Shown piece by piece: positions 1-8,009 of a stretch of 64,000 bases of DNA (within the stretch, counting starts at the first letter, position 1; every line of letters starts with the position of its first letter). The position numbers and the translations under genes are program-made. The DNA lies in assembly GCF_003355155.1 (NCBI RefSeq), contig NZ_CP031320.1, positions 4,331,367 to 4,395,366 of the forward strand. The letters are read 5' to 3'. The DNA comes from Streptomyces armeniacus. GTDB lineage: Bacteria > Actinomycetota > Actinomycetes > Streptomycetales > Streptomycetaceae. The notes under the pieces are model-generated. The model was not told where the DNA came from. It was given only the letters and a program-made list of their open reading frames with translations, and searched no databases.

Positions 1-444
1 CAGTCCGACGAAGTCGGGGTCCTGGCCCCGCAGCCACTTGCGGAGCCGTTCTGGGGTGTCACGTTCCGGATCGGACGTGATGAAGACGACGCGGAGCCTG
101 TCCTGGTCGGCCTGCGGGAGCCGGGACTTGGCGATGGCGATGTTGCTCATCGTCAACGGGCAGACGTCCGGGCAGTGGGTGTAGCCGAAGTAGAGGAGGG
201 TGGGGCGCTTCTTCGTCTCCTCTGCGAGGTGGTACTTCTCCCCTCGGGTGTCGGTGAGGGTGACGTCCGGTTTCGCGAACGGCTGGTCCAGCACGGTCGC
301 GGCCCGGGCGCTCTTGGCGGTAGCGGACGTGGAAACGACCGGCTCGGCGCCGTCGGCCGCCTCCCCGCCCTCGCTGCCGCAGCCGGCCAGAAGCAGCGCT
401 GCCGCCGACGTCAGCGCGGCCATGCGTACGGTGGTCTTGCGCAC
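1..444 (-). CDS. SCO1/SenC-family thioredoxin-fold lipoprotein (3' end beyond window)
   Basis: Family members are membrane-anchored copper chaperones or thiol reductants used in CuA-site assembly and copper or redox stress. The product begins with a lipoprotein signal (lipobox LLAGC, Cys22), then a thioredoxin-like fold with the metal/redox motif CPDVC (Cys91, Cys95), preceded by the typical LLYFGYTHCP strand. The downstream SDPERDTPERL segment is also characteristic. The C-terminal part with the distal His ligand lies beyond position 1. The GTG start at 444 is chosen because AGGAAG lies just upstream; the ATG seven codons inside lacks such a site. It lies 35 bp downstream of the DUF305 gene on the same strand, so they are probably one operon. 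Copper as substrate is an inference from the family and neighbours. Confidence 0.9.
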   Translation of the reverse strand, partial: MRKTTVRMAALTSAAALLLAGCGSEGGEAADGAEPVVSTSATAKSARAATVLDQPFAKPDVTLTDTRGEKYHLAEETKKRPTLLYFGYTHCPDVCPLTMSNIAIAKSRLPQADQDRLRVVFITSDPERDTPERLRKWLRGQDPDFVGL

Positions 445-479
445 GTTTCTTCCTGGTTCGTCGTGTTGTCGTCGGTGCC

Positions 480-1109
480 TCAACTGGCTTTGGCACCACG
501 TTCTTTCAGCATGGCCGCCATGAGCGTCATCTCGGAACGCTGGCTGCGCACCATGCCCTTGGCGAGACTCGCGAGCTGCCGGTCCTCCGCTCGCCCGGCG
601 GCCTCGCGGGCCATGTCGACCCCGCCCCGGTGGTGTGCGGTCATCAGTTGGAGATACAGCACTTCGGCGTCTTCTCCGGTGGCCTCGCGCAGGGTGTCCA
701 GCTGCGTGTCGGTGGCCATGCCGGGCATGCGGGAGCCGTCCTGCGGCTTGTGGTCCATGTCGTGGCCCATCCAGGCCATCGGCGGACTCTCGGAAGTCTT
801 GGGCAGATCCCACGTCTCGAGCCGGCCCAGGAGCATGCCGCGCTGGTTGGCCTGGGTGTTGATGATGTCGTACGCGAGGCGGCGCACGTTCTCGTCATCC
901 GTGCTGTCGCGTACGAGGAACGACATCTCCACCGCCTGCTGATGGTGCACGGCCATGTCCCGCGCGAAACCCGCGTCCGCCGAGTCCGTACCGGGACGCT
1001 CCGTCTCCCACGGCTGCGTTGTCAGCACCACCAGGGTGAGGACGGCGAGCCAGAGCGCGACGAACGTACACAACGCGGCGGGCCACCACCGCCGTCGAAG
1101 TCCGCTCAC
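480..1109 (-). CDS. DUF305 membrane-anchored protein
   Basis: A 209-residue protein with one N-terminal membrane segment (about residues 10-30) and an exported DUF305 domain. The domain is a helical ferritin-like bundle with paired histidines, seen here as MAVHHQQAVEM (near residue 54) and TAHHRGGVDM (near residue 157). Methionine and histidine residues are enriched between them (for example HDMDHK). In other bacteria DUF305 proteins accompany copper or other metal resistance genes, and metal binding through the HH pairs is plausible but not shown here. The GTG start overlaps the stop of the DUF3105 gene by four bases (GTGA), which indicates translational coupling. The SCO-type gene follows. 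The exact function is unknown. Confidence 0.88.
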   Translation of the reverse strand: MSGLRRRWWPAALCTFVALWLAVLTLVVLTTQPWETERPGTDSADAGFARDMAVHHQQAVEMSFLVRDSTDDENVRRLAYDIINTQANQRGMLLGRLETWDLPKTSESPPMAWMGHDMDHKPQDGSRMPGMATDTQLDTLREATGEDAEVLYLQLMTAHHRGGVDMAREAAGRAEDRQLASLAKGMVRSQRSEMTLMAAMLKERGAKAS

Positions 1110-1738
1110 GCCGAAGTCCCACCGGTGCAGGCGGCTCCCGGCTCAGGAGTCTGCTCGCCCTGCACGTACTTCTCGACGAACTTGCCGACGCGCGGGTCGG
1201 ACGCCTTCTTCACCGTCAGCTGGTGGCCCCAGGCGCTGAGGGTGATGGGCGAGGACTGGCGGGCGTTCGGGCTGATGAAGGTGTACGAGGTCTTCTCGAC
1301 ACGCTCGGTAAGGGCCTTCACGTCGTTGCGGGACGCCTTGTCGTTGTACGAGATCCAGACCGCGCCGTGCTCGAGCGAGTGGACGGCGTTCTCCTCCTTG
1401 AGCTCCTTGGTGTAGACCTCGCTGTCGCAGTTGGCCCAGACGGGACTGTGCTCACCGCCGACAGCCGGCGTCATCGGGTAGTCGACGTCCTTTTCGACGT
1501 GATCCCGGCCCAGCTTGTCCCACGTCTTCTCCCCCTCCATCGGCGCGGTCTTCGCCTGCTCCTCCTCTTCGGCAGCGGAGAAGAGGTACCAGCCGCCCCC
1601 GATGGTGGCGGCGAGTATCACGGTGGCCGCGCTGATGGCGAGGATCTTGTTACGGCGGTCGCGGGCGGCCTCAGCGCGGCGCATCTCCTCTATGCGGGCG
1701 CGGCGGTCGGTCGCGGCTTTGTTCCTGTTCTTGGCCAT
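1106..1738 (-). CDS. DUF3105 membrane-anchored protein
   Basis: The product is 210 residues: a highly charged cytoplasmic N-terminus (KNRNKAATDRRARIEEMRR), one membrane segment near residues 33-53, then an exported DUF3105 domain with VHSLEHGAVWISYN and a C-terminal Cys. DUF3105 has no assigned reaction. Its regular pairing with DUF305 in actinobacteria supports a shared envelope role, probably with metals, since the conserved His/Glu of the SLEHG motif could bind a metal. The ATG at 1738 is chosen because it begins the charged N-terminus with GGACAG upstream; the frame stays open further 5' but its composition there is not coding-like. It is first in the three-gene run DUF3105-DUF305-SCO. 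Confidence 0.87.
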   Translation of the reverse strand: MAKNRNKAATDRRARIEEMRRAEAARDRRNKILAISAATVILAATIGGGWYLFSAAEEEEQAKTAPMEGEKTWDKLGRDHVEKDVDYPMTPAVGGEHSPVWANCDSEVYTKELKEENAVHSLEHGAVWISYNDKASRNDVKALTERVEKTSYTFISPNARQSSPITLSAWGHQLTVKKASDPRVGKFVEKYVQGEQTPEPGAACTGGTSA

Positions 1739-1874
1739 GGTGTGCCTGTCCTTCTGCCCGGCACCCCTGTGCGTCGGGGGCGGGACTGCTGCGTGACGGG
1801 TGGGCTGCGGACGGCCGGGCGCCGGTGCGGCGGTTTTCTCACCTGCACGCACGGAACTCCGGCCACACACCCGC

Positions 1875-2393
1875 CTACACGCGCAGCAGTTGCAGCAGAT
1901 GAAGGTCGGGCGGCCGAGCCGCGGCGACGGCACCCGGCGGGCCCACGTCAGCTGATCCCCCGGAGTCCAGGACGCGCGCGCCGCCCGCGGTGTCCGCGAC
2001 GACGCCCGGGCAGCCCGTCCCCCCGGGAGGAACAGCGGAGCGGACAGCATCCGGGACATGGCCCCCGCAGTGTCCGCCGGCGTCCTCACGGACGCACGCC
2101 TCACAGATCGACGCACCCTCACCGTGCCCGATCTCCTGAGCCGTGCGGCTGCCGTCGTACGGCACGGCTGCCTGCACCGGCTGCATCGTCGAGACGGCCA
2201 TCGACATCGGCTTCGCCGCCGCGCTCATCGCGGGCCCAGGAGCCGGGGCGAACTGGCCCGCCGTTCCGGAGAGGCACATCAGCACCGTGGCCGTGAGCGT
2301 CGACAGCACGATGGCCAGCGCGCCCAAGGGCCCGCCGCCGCGCGCGTATACGCGACCGCGAGGATCGCGAAGTCGGCGTGCGGCTGCTGACAT
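1875..2393 (-). CDS. Small secreted Cys/His-containing protein, DUF6153-like
   Basis: A 172-residue protein with one hydrophobic segment (about residues 25-50, signal anchor or signal peptide). A low-complexity exported part contains the cysteine/histidine cluster CEACVRED..HCGGH, and the C-terminal tail PPDLHLLQLLRV resembles the end of the DUF6153 family. No enzyme motif is present. The Cys/His cluster suggests metal binding, but this is inference. The ATG start is preceded by GGTGG. It lies between the DUF3105 operon and the first M56/BlaI pair, on the same strand as both. A dyad motif just upstream (2402-2416) resembles motifs before the NlpC/P60 gene. Confidence 0.7.
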   Translation of the reverse strand: MSAAARRLRDPRGRVYARGGGPLGALAIVLSTLTATVLMCLSGTAGQFAPAPGPAMSAAAKPMSMAVSTMQPVQAAVPYDGSRTAQEIGHGEGASICEACVREDAGGHCGGHVPDAVRSAVPPGGTGCPGVVADTAGGARVLDSGGSADVGPPGAVAAARPPDLHLLQLLRV

Positions 2394-2401
2394 CCTGTCC
2401 A

Positions 2402-2416
2402 CCTAAGCAGTCTAGG
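2402..2416. promoter_or_regulatory. Candidate operator, dyad CCTAAGCAGTCTAGG
   Basis: An imperfect 15-bp dyad lies immediately upstream of the DUF6153-like gene. It shares 11 of 15 positions with CCTAAACAGCTAAGG (reverse strand of 5412-5426) and resembles the perfect dyad at 5338-5352. Three related dyads, all next to genes flanking two BlaI-type repressors, suggest a BlaI operator. This is inference from recurrence only. Confidence 0.35.
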
Positions 2417-2464
2417 AGAGGCTGCCGGTGAATCTACCAGGCGCCGGCCGCGGCCAGGACCCGG

Positions 2465-3454
2465 TCAGTGGGCCGATTCCGAGACCGCCGGGGCGTCCAG
2501 CAGCGGGCAGGCGTTCATGCTGGTCGCGGCCACGGCAGGCTGCGCCGCCAGGACGAACGGCAGTACCAGCACAGCGGCTGCCGTCCCTGCGCCCACCCAG
2601 CTCACGGCCCTGCGCAGCGGGCGGCGCGGGCCCAGCAGCCGGCGCACGCGGTGCGCCACGTCACCCCCCGCCGCGAGCGAGGCGGCCGGACCGCCGGACC
2701 GGCCGCCGGCTCCGGCCAGTTCCAGCAGCGCGCCGGCGAGCGGCAGCGGTCCATCGGACCGGGCTGTCGCCTCATCGTCCGCGGCCATCTCCACCAGCCG
2801 CCGCGTCTGTGTCGCGGCCGTACGGAACAGTGCCGTACGAGGAAACGCCCGCTCCAGCGCCTCCGCGTACGCCAGCACCAGATGGTGGCGCCCCCGGATG
2901 TGCGCTCGCTCGTGCGCGATGACCGCCGCCAGCGCCTTCGGCTCCAGCGCGGCCAAGGCAGCCGAGGTGAGCACGATGCGGTGTCCGAGGCCCGGCAGAC
3001 AGTAGGCCGCGGGCCGGGCGTCCTCGAGCACCGTCACCCCGAGAGCGGTGTCCGGGGTGCCGACCAGAGCCAGCACGCGGGCGTGCGCCCGGCGCTCTCG
3101 TCGCGCCCGCCACAGCGCGGCAGCCAGACACCAGCCCATACGCCCGGCCACCGCCGCCGCCAGCACGCTGCCGGTCGCGGCGGCGGTGGCCCCGCCAGGC
3201 GTCTCGTACTGCGCGCGGAGCATCAGCGCGCAGGCGTGCAACATGTCGCCCAGACTCCCGCTGACCCGCACCGTGGGCACCGTCACCACCAGCCCGGCCA
3301 GCACCACCGAGAGCACCACGGACGCGGTGAGCGCCTGCCACACCCAGATGCCCAGACGAGGTGCGCGTACGGTCCACGCCGCCCGCCCGAGCGCCGGAGC
3401 CGCCAGTGCGGCCAGCATGACCGCGTAGCCGAGCAGCAGGGCGGCGGAGATCAT
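2465..3454 (-). CDS. M56-family integral membrane metallopeptidase (BlaR-like, no penicillin-sensor domain)
   Basis: A 329-residue protein with several N-terminal membrane segments, a cytoplasmic zinc-protease motif HERAH (residues 181-185) with a later EMAADDEA acidic helix, and a C-terminal membrane segment. BlaR1/MecR1 proteases of this family inactivate BlaI-type repressors after a signal. This protein lacks the extracytoplasmic beta-lactam-binding domain of BlaR1, so another signal must be sensed, as for the short mycobacterial BlaR. The ATG start overlaps the stop of the upstream BlaI gene (ATGA), so sensor-protease and repressor are coupled. The C-terminus contains a hydrophobic segment and a Cys after it. 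Confidence 0.88.
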   Translation of the reverse strand: MISAALLLGYAVMLAALAAPALGRAAWTVRAPRLGIWVWQALTASVVLSVVLAGLVVTVPTVRVSGSLGDMLHACALMLRAQYETPGGATAAATGSVLAAAVAGRMGWCLAAALWRARRERRAHARVLALVGTPDTALGVTVLEDARPAAYCLPGLGHRIVLTSAALAALEPKALAAVIAHERAHIRGRHHLVLAYAEALERAFPRTALFRTAATQTRRLVEMAADDEATARSDGPLPLAGALLELAGAGGRSGGPAASLAAGGDVAHRVRRLLGPRRPLRRAVSWVGAGTAAAVLVLPFVLAAQPAVAATSMNACPLLDAPAVSESAH

Positions 3455-3819
3455 GAGCGATCTTCCTTGGCACGTGCGGCGAGTGCGGCTCGCAGCTCGG
3501 CGACCTCGGACTCGTCCAGCTCGTCGAAGAGCCGCACCAGCGTCGCTGTACGGTCCGCGCCGCTCGCCCATACCTGGTCGATGAGGGAGGCGGCGTACTC
3601 CTCACGGCTCCTGGTCGCCTCGTAGCGGTACGCCCGGCCGTCCTTGGCCCGGGACAGCCAGCCCTTGCGGTGCAGGACCTCCGTCACCGTGTGCACGGTG
3701 TTGTACGCGAGCTGCCGCTCAACGGTGAGCCGGTCCAGGACCTCCCGTACGGTGACCGGCGCTTCCGCCGCCCATACCGTGTCCATGATCGCCTGCTCAA
3801 GCTCGCCGAAGCCCCGCAT
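3451..3819 (-). CDS. BlaI/MecI/CopY-family transcriptional repressor (first copy)
   Basis: A 122-residue winged-helix repressor. It begins MRGFGELEQAIMDTVW, and the recognition region is VREVLDRLTVERQLAYNTVHTVTEVLHRKGWL. This AYNTV.T..L..KG pattern is the BlaI family signature, followed by a dimerization helix region. Such proteins bind dyad operators as dimers and are released when a partner M56 protease cleaves them. The partner gene overlaps its stop by four bases. Targets probably include its own operon and perhaps the flanking secreted-protein genes. It differs from the second copy at 4810-5181, so this is an old duplication or two separate acquisitions. Confidence 0.9.
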   Translation of the reverse strand: MRGFGELEQAIMDTVWAAEAPVTVREVLDRLTVERQLAYNTVHTVTEVLHRKGWLSRAKDGRAYRYEATRSREEYAASLIDQVWASGADRTATLVRLFDELDESEVAELRAALAARAKEDRS

Positions 3820-3907
3820 CCAGCCTGCCTTTCCGTCATGGGAAATCCCCCCTGCATGTTAGAACCTGCCCGCACTCCGGACGGTGCCCCGCCCGTGGGG
3901 GCGGCCC

Positions 3908-4813
3908 TCAGCAGGACAGAAGCAGCGGGACCAGGGCTACGGCCGCGGCTCCGCTGACGACCCCCCACCACGTTCCGGGCGACGGACGCCTCACGGCCCG
4001 GGGGTCGAGAATCCGCCGCACCCGGACGGACACGTTCGACCCGCCCGCGCCGAACGCGGCACGCGGCGCCTGCCCGGCCGCCACCTCGCAGATCGCCTCA
4101 GCCAGTACCTCGTGCGAGCAGGCGCGCAGCGCCCGGTCGTCGGCGATCATCTCCAGCAGCAGCGCCGTCTGTTCCCGGGCCTGCACGGCGAGCGGCAGCC
4201 GGGGGAAAGTGCGCTCGAACGCCGCCGGTACCGCGTGCAGCAAATGGTGCCGCCCGGCGATGTGGGCGCGCTCGTGTTCCAGTACCGCGTACAGCTGCTC
4301 CGGGGACAGGACCTCAACGGCTCCGGTCGTCACGACGACCTGCCGGTAGCGGCCCGGCAGGCAGTACACGACCGGGGTGTCGTGCTCCACGATCGTCGCA
4401 CCGTACTTGGGCGCGGGCACACCGACCAGCGCGAGCATGTCCCGGTGGCGGCCCTGCACACGGCGGGTGCTCCGCACCGTATGCACAAACCAGCCGACCG
4501 GAAGCAGCAGGACGAGGACCGCGAGGAGCAGCGCCGTATCGGCTCCGAGCGGTGCCGTCTGACCGGGGAGGACTGCGGGCACCAGGCCACAGGCATTCAG
4601 CAGGCCTTGGACGCCGCTGTGGACATGCCGCTCTCCCACGATCAGGTGGTAGGCGGCGAGCGCCGTCGTCACGACGAACGTCACCATGAGGCCGTGCCAG
4701 ACGAAGACCGCCGCAGCCGGGGTGCGATGCGGCCAGCGCGCCCGCGTCACGGCGTATGGCGCGAGCACACCCACCAGGACGGCGTACGCGGCGAGCGCGA
4801 GAGCCGAGGTCAC
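3908..4813 (-). CDS. M56-family integral membrane metallopeptidase (second copy)
   Basis: A 301-residue membrane protease of the BlaR-like M56 family. It has N-terminal membrane helices (about 5-22, 37-57, 95-112), the zinc motif HERAH at residues 180-184, the acidic EMIADDRAL helix, and a hydrophobic C-terminal segment ending in Cys. As in the first copy there is no penicillin-binding sensor domain. The GTG start is set by its four-base overlap (GTGA) with the upstream BlaI stop; open frame further upstream merely shadows that gene. Together with 4810-5181 it forms a second complete repressor-protease pair 90 bp from the first. The signal is unknown. Confidence 0.88.
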   Translation of the reverse strand: MTSALALAAYAVLVGVLAPYAVTRARWPHRTPAAAVFVWHGLMVTFVVTTALAAYHLIVGERHVHSGVQGLLNACGLVPAVLPGQTAPLGADTALLLAVLVLLLPVGWFVHTVRSTRRVQGRHRDMLALVGVPAPKYGATIVEHDTPVVYCLPGRYRQVVVTTGAVEVLSPEQLYAVLEHERAHIAGRHHLLHAVPAAFERTFPRLPLAVQAREQTALLLEMIADDRALRACSHEVLAEAICEVAAGQAPRAAFGAGGSNVSVRVRRILDPRAVRRPSPGTWWGVVSGAAAVALVPLLLSC

Positions 4814-5181
4814 CCTCCGCCCCGCCGCTTCGATGAACGGAGCGCCGACCGCAGGGCTTCCGCCTCGTCCGCCGAGATCCCCTCCACGAAACTGACCAGC
4901 GCGCCCGCGGGGTCCGGATTGCTGCCGAGCGCCTCGCGCATCAGCGCCGCGGTGTACTGCTGGCGCGTGCAGGTCGGCTCGTAGACCCAGGCCCTCCCGG
5001 CCTTCTCCCGCTTCAACAGGCCTTTGTGGTAGAGGATTTCGGCGACCGTCTTGACCGTGCTGTAGGCAACGGGCCGCTGCTTGCTGAGATCGGTGAGCAC
5101 GTCGCGCGCGGTCGCGGCCCGGCCCCATGCCCACAGCCGGTTCATGATCTCGGCCTCGAGCTCCCCCAGCGGCCGCACCAC
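4810..5181 (-). CDS. BlaI/MecI/CopY-family transcriptional repressor (second copy)
   Basis: A winged-helix repressor of about 123 residues: VRPLGELEAEIMNRLWAWG at the N-terminus, then ARDVLTDLSKQRPVAYSTVKTVAEILYHKGLLKREK, the BlaI family signature. The C-terminal half is the dimerization and protease-sensitive region. Two GTG codons (5181 and 5178) follow a strong GGAGGGA; the outer one is used here. The coding frame is open to 5331, but the 5' extension is arginine/proline-rich without BlaI similarity. It is coupled to the following M56 gene by a GTGA overlap. It probably represses its own operon and possibly the divergent NlpC/P60 gene. Confidence 0.88.
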   Translation of the reverse strand: MVRPLGELEAEIMNRLWAWGRAATARDVLTDLSKQRPVAYSTVKTVAEILYHKGLLKREKAGRAWVYEPTCTRQQYTAALMREALGSNPDPAGALVSFVEGISADEAEALRSALRSSKRRGGG

Positions 5182-5567
5182 CGCTCCCTCCACGTCCGAT
5201 GCCGGTACTCTGCCGCACCGACCCGGCCTCATGCTAGTCAAGGACCGTGGGCAGGCCCCGAAGGTGCCGGGTCTCGGTGCCGCGGTGGGCGGTTGGCCGT
5301 CTTCGTCAGGCTCCCCGCGCAGCAGGCCCATCCCTTCGCTAAGTCGCTTAGCCCTGAAGAACCTCGTGTACCAGCAGACTGCAGCACGGTACCGACGATT
5401 GCAGCGAAAGTCCTTAGCTGTTTAGGATCTGGCGTCACGCCTTCGCACGGCCGGCCGCCCACCCGGGGTGGCGGCGGAGGTCTCCGCCGTTCCCGCGATG
5501 CCCGCGCGGAGCCGGGGCATGAGCCCTCACACCCGGCAGGCGGCTGAGGAAGAAGGAGCTCGCCCCC
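5182..5567. other. 386-bp gene-free divergent control region with long leader
   Basis: This stretch separates the second BlaI gene (leftward) from the NlpC/P60 gene (rightward). It contains the dyads at 5338-5352 and 5412-5426 and two strong potential hairpins: GGCGGA/TCCGCC around 5472-5488, and GCCGGG (5511-5516) pairing with CCCGGC (5532-5537). A ribosome site AAGGAG (5552-5557) precedes the GTG start. Streptomycete NlpC/P60 genes often carry c-di-AMP (ydaO) riboswitches. I could not match the full ydaO consensus here, so a structured leader is suggested but not identified. Confidence 0.4.
5338..5352. promoter_or_regulatory. Candidate operator, perfect dyad GCTAAGTCGCTTAGC
   Basis: This is a perfect 6-bp inverted repeat with a 3-bp spacer. 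It lies between the divergent BlaI and NlpC/P60 genes, with a related dyad (CCTTAGCTGTTTAGG) 60 bp further right at 5412-5426. Position and recurrence make it the best BlaI-operator candidate in the window, but binding is not shown. Confidence 0.45.
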
Positions 5568-6608
5568 GTGGCGTCCCACCGTCGTCCCAAGCAGCCGAAG
5601 CACACGTACGCGGCCGTGCTCACCGCCACCACCGCCGCGGCCGTCGCCGTCACCACGCAGACCGCCCAGGCCGACCCCGTGCCCGACCCCAGCAAGAAGG
5701 GCGTCAAGGCACAGGTCGACCGGCTCTACGAACAAGCCACCCAGGCCACCGAGAAGTACAACGGCGCGGACGAGAAGCAGAAGAAGCTGCAGAAACAGGT
5801 CACCGGTCTGCAGGACACCGTGGCCCGCGGCCAGGGCGAGCTCAACGACCTCCGGAACGGCCTGGGTTCGATGGCCGCCGCGCAGTACCGCAGCGGCGGA
5901 ATGGACCCCTCCGTACAGCTGATGCTCTCCTCCGACCCCGACGGTTATCTCGACAAGGCTGCCACTCTCGACCGGATGAGCGGCAAGCAGCTCGGGACGC
6001 TCAAGAAGGTCCAGGCGAAGCAGCGCACTCTCAGCCAGCAGCGCGCCGAAGCCACTGGCAAGCTCGACGAACTCGCGAACAGCCGTGGCGAGCTGAGGTC
6101 CAAGAAGGAGAAGATCCAAGGCAAGCTCGCCAAGGCTCAGCGGCTCCTCAACACCCTGTCCGCGAAGGAGCGGGCGAAGATGAAGGCCGAGGAGCAGCGG
6201 GCGAACCGCGACAGCGCGCGGGCCAGTCTGGGCAACGAGGCCAGCGCCTCGCAGCGGGCGGCTGCCGCCTTCAACGCGGCCAAGAGCAAGGTCGGCATGC
6301 CGTACGTCTGGGGAGCGGACGGGCCGAACTCCTTCGACTGTTCGGGGCTGACGTCCTGGGCGTTCAAGCAGGCCGGAGTCTCCATACCCCGCACCTCGCA
6401 GGCGCAGGCGGAGGTGGGCACGCGGATCAACTCCCAGGGTGACCTCAAGCCGGGCGACCTCATCGTCATGCGCGACGACCTCAGCCACATCGGCTTCTAC
6501 GCGGGCAACGGACAGATCCTCCACGCCCCGAAGCCCGGCGCCGGAGTGCGCTACGAGTCGATCAGCCGCAGTGGCATGCCGTTCATGTGGGGAGTACGCA
6601 TCGGCTGA
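5568..6608 (+). CDS. Secreted NlpC/P60 peptidoglycan endopeptidase with coiled-coil N-terminus
   Basis: A 346-residue exported hydrolase that probably cleaves D-gamma-glutamyl-meso-DAP stem peptide bonds in the cell wall. A signal peptide (about residues 12-36, cleavage near AQA) is followed by a long charged coiled coil (about 40-235), then an NlpC/P60 domain. Catalytic residues visible are Cys258 (FDCSGL), His307 (LSHIGFY) and His319 (ILHAPK). This is the RipA/CwlO-like arrangement in which the coiled coil controls activity. The GTG start is set by AAGGAG ten bases upstream. The gene diverges from the second BlaI/M56 pair, which suggests wall or envelope damage could be linked to that sensor. 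Confidence 0.92.
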   Translation: MASHRRPKQPKHTYAAVLTATTAAAVAVTTQTAQADPVPDPSKKGVKAQVDRLYEQATQATEKYNGADEKQKKLQKQVTGLQDTVARGQGELNDLRNGLGSMAAAQYRSGGMDPSVQLMLSSDPDGYLDKAATLDRMSGKQLGTLKKVQAKQRTLSQQRAEATGKLDELANSRGELRSKKEKIQGKLAKAQRLLNTLSAKERAKMKAEEQRANRDSARASLGNEASASQRAAAAFNAAKSKVGMPYVWGADGPNSFDCSGLTSWAFKQAGVSIPRTSQAQAEVGTRINSQGDLKPGDLIVMRDDLSHIGFYAGNGQILHAPKPGAGVRYESISRSGMPFMWGVRIG

Positions 6609-6661
6609 CCCGGGTGGCGTCGGCCCGCCTGGCCACGGCGCGGACGCCGCCCGCCGCAGGC

Positions 6662-6698
6662 GGGGGAGGGACGGCCCGGAAACCGCCGCCCCTCCCCC
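6662..6698. terminator. Hairpin terminator between convergent genes
   Basis: GGGGGAGGG with the following ACGGC pairs with GCCGCCCCTCCCCC with one mismatch, forming a long G/C stem. It lies between the ends of the NlpC/P60 gene (6608) and the convergent MFS gene (6714), so it could serve both. There is no U tract, as is usual in streptomycetes. Confidence 0.6.
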
Positions 6699-6713
6699 GT
6701 CGTTCGGCACCCG

Positions 6714-8009
6714 TCAGACCGTGGCGGGCCGCGCCGGGGAATCAGCCGAGGTCAGCCGACCGGTGCGGTGCAGACCGTACAAGGCCGCAGCGCACGCCAG
6801 TCCAACGCCGAGGAGCGCCATCCATGGCAGCGCAGACATGCCCGCAGAGCGTGCAGCGTCCAGCGCGGCACCCGTGAGCAGATTGCCCAGCGTGATGCCG
6901 ATGCCGCAGATGGTGTTGTACAGCCCGTAGTGGGTGGCGACGAGGCGGTTGCCGGCGAGCCGGACGATGGTGTCCATCTCGAATGGGTAGGCGATCATCG
7001 TGCCCAGAGCGAGCAGCAGCGCCGCGAGCGATGCAGGCAGAGCAGCCAGCAGCCACTGCCCGACACCGCCGTCCGGAACGGGCAGAGCGGTCGCCGCCAG
7101 CAGCGGGACGAACGCCGCCCCCATCGTCAGCAGCCCCCAGGCGAGCGCCTGTCCGGGCTGGACGCGGGCTTTGAACCAGGCGGTCACCCGCGTCTGGCAG
7201 ATGATCGTGCTCAGCCCGGATGCCGCGAAGAGCAGTGCCACTGCTCCGGTCCCTGCCATTCCGTCGCCTCCCATGCGGCGCGCTTCCAGGGGCAACGCGA
7301 GGTAGACCTGGAACGAGAGGACGTACGAGCCGATCATCGCGAGCGAGAACAGCAGGAAGGGCCGGTTCGCCACGATGCCACGCCACTCGGCGAGCACACT
7401 CTCCCGCGCCGCCTTCTGTGTGCCGCCCGCCTCGTCCGCCCGTCGAGCGGGCAGCGCACGGATCTGGACCACGCTCAGCAGCGCGAAGATCGCTGCTGAC
7501 ACCAGGCAGGTGACCCGGAAGTCGACCCCGGTCAATACCATGCCCACCAGCGGGCCGAGCAGGATGCCCGCCTGGTAGAAGACGTTGAACAGGGCGAACG
7601 CCTCGACCCGGCGCTCTCCGGAATCAGCTGCGAGATAGGCCCGTACGGCCGGGTTGAACAACGCCCCGGCCAGCCCGGTGGCCGCCGACGCGGCCAGCAG
7701 CGCGGGCAGTGAGCTCACCAGAGCGAGGGTCGCGAAACCGACGGTACGCAGCACGCACCCGGCGACGATCAGCGGCTTGTAGCCGAGCCGGTCGGCGAGT
7801 GTGCCTCCGATGAGGAACATGCCCTGCTGGCTGAAGTTGCGTACGCCCAGGATCAGTCCGACCAGCCAGCCCGCCAGACCGAGCGAACCGGACAGGTGCG
7901 CGGCCAGGTAGGGCATCAGCATGTAGAAGCCGAGATTGATGGTGAACTGGTTGACCATCAACAGCTGGACGCTGCGTTCGTACGTGCGTACCTGTGCGAC
8001 GAGCGCCAT
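6714..8009 (-). CDS. MFS exporter, 12-TM
   Basis: A 431-residue major facilitator with about 12 hydrophobic helices. After TM2 it has the signature-like loop GGTLADRLGYKPLIVAG, and the N-terminus starts [22 protein letters not shown]. The overall pattern is that of MdtH/YajR-like drug or metabolite exporters. The ATG at 8009 overlaps the last base of the upstream PLP-enzyme stop (TGATG), so the two are coupled and the transporter probably exports, or protects against, the product of that enzyme. The substrate cannot be read from the sequence. The open frame continues 5' into the upstream gene, but that part is out-of-frame shadow. Confidence 0.85.
   Translation of the reverse strand: MALVAQVRTYERSVQLLMVNQFTINLGFYMLMPYLAAHLSGSLGLAGWLVGLILGVRNFSQQGMFLIGGTLADRLGYKPLIVAGCVLRTVGFATLALVSSLPALLAASAATGLAGALFNPAVRAYLAADSGERRVEAFALFNVFYQAGILLGPLVGMVLTGVDFRVTCLVSAAIFALLSVVQIRALPARRADEAGGTQKAARESVLAEWRGIVANRPFLLFSLAMIGSYVLSFQVYLALPLEARRMGGDGMAGTGAVALLFAASGLSTIICQTRVTAWFKARVQPGQALAWGLLTMGAAFVPLLAATALPVPDGGVGQWLLAALPASLAALLLALGTMIAYPFEMDTIVRLAGNRLVATHYGLYNTICGIGITLGNLLTGAALDAARSAGMSALPWMALLGVGLACAAALYGLHRTGRLTSADSPARPATV

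Noticed and set aside
2465..5181. Beta-lactam resistance by BlaR1/BlaI systems
   Set aside because: Both M56 proteins lack the extracytoplasmic penicillin-binding domain and no beta-lactamase gene is nearby.
5182..5567. Definite c-di-AMP riboswitch call
   Set aside because: Hairpins are present but I could not align the conserved ydaO core; kept only as a possible structured leader.
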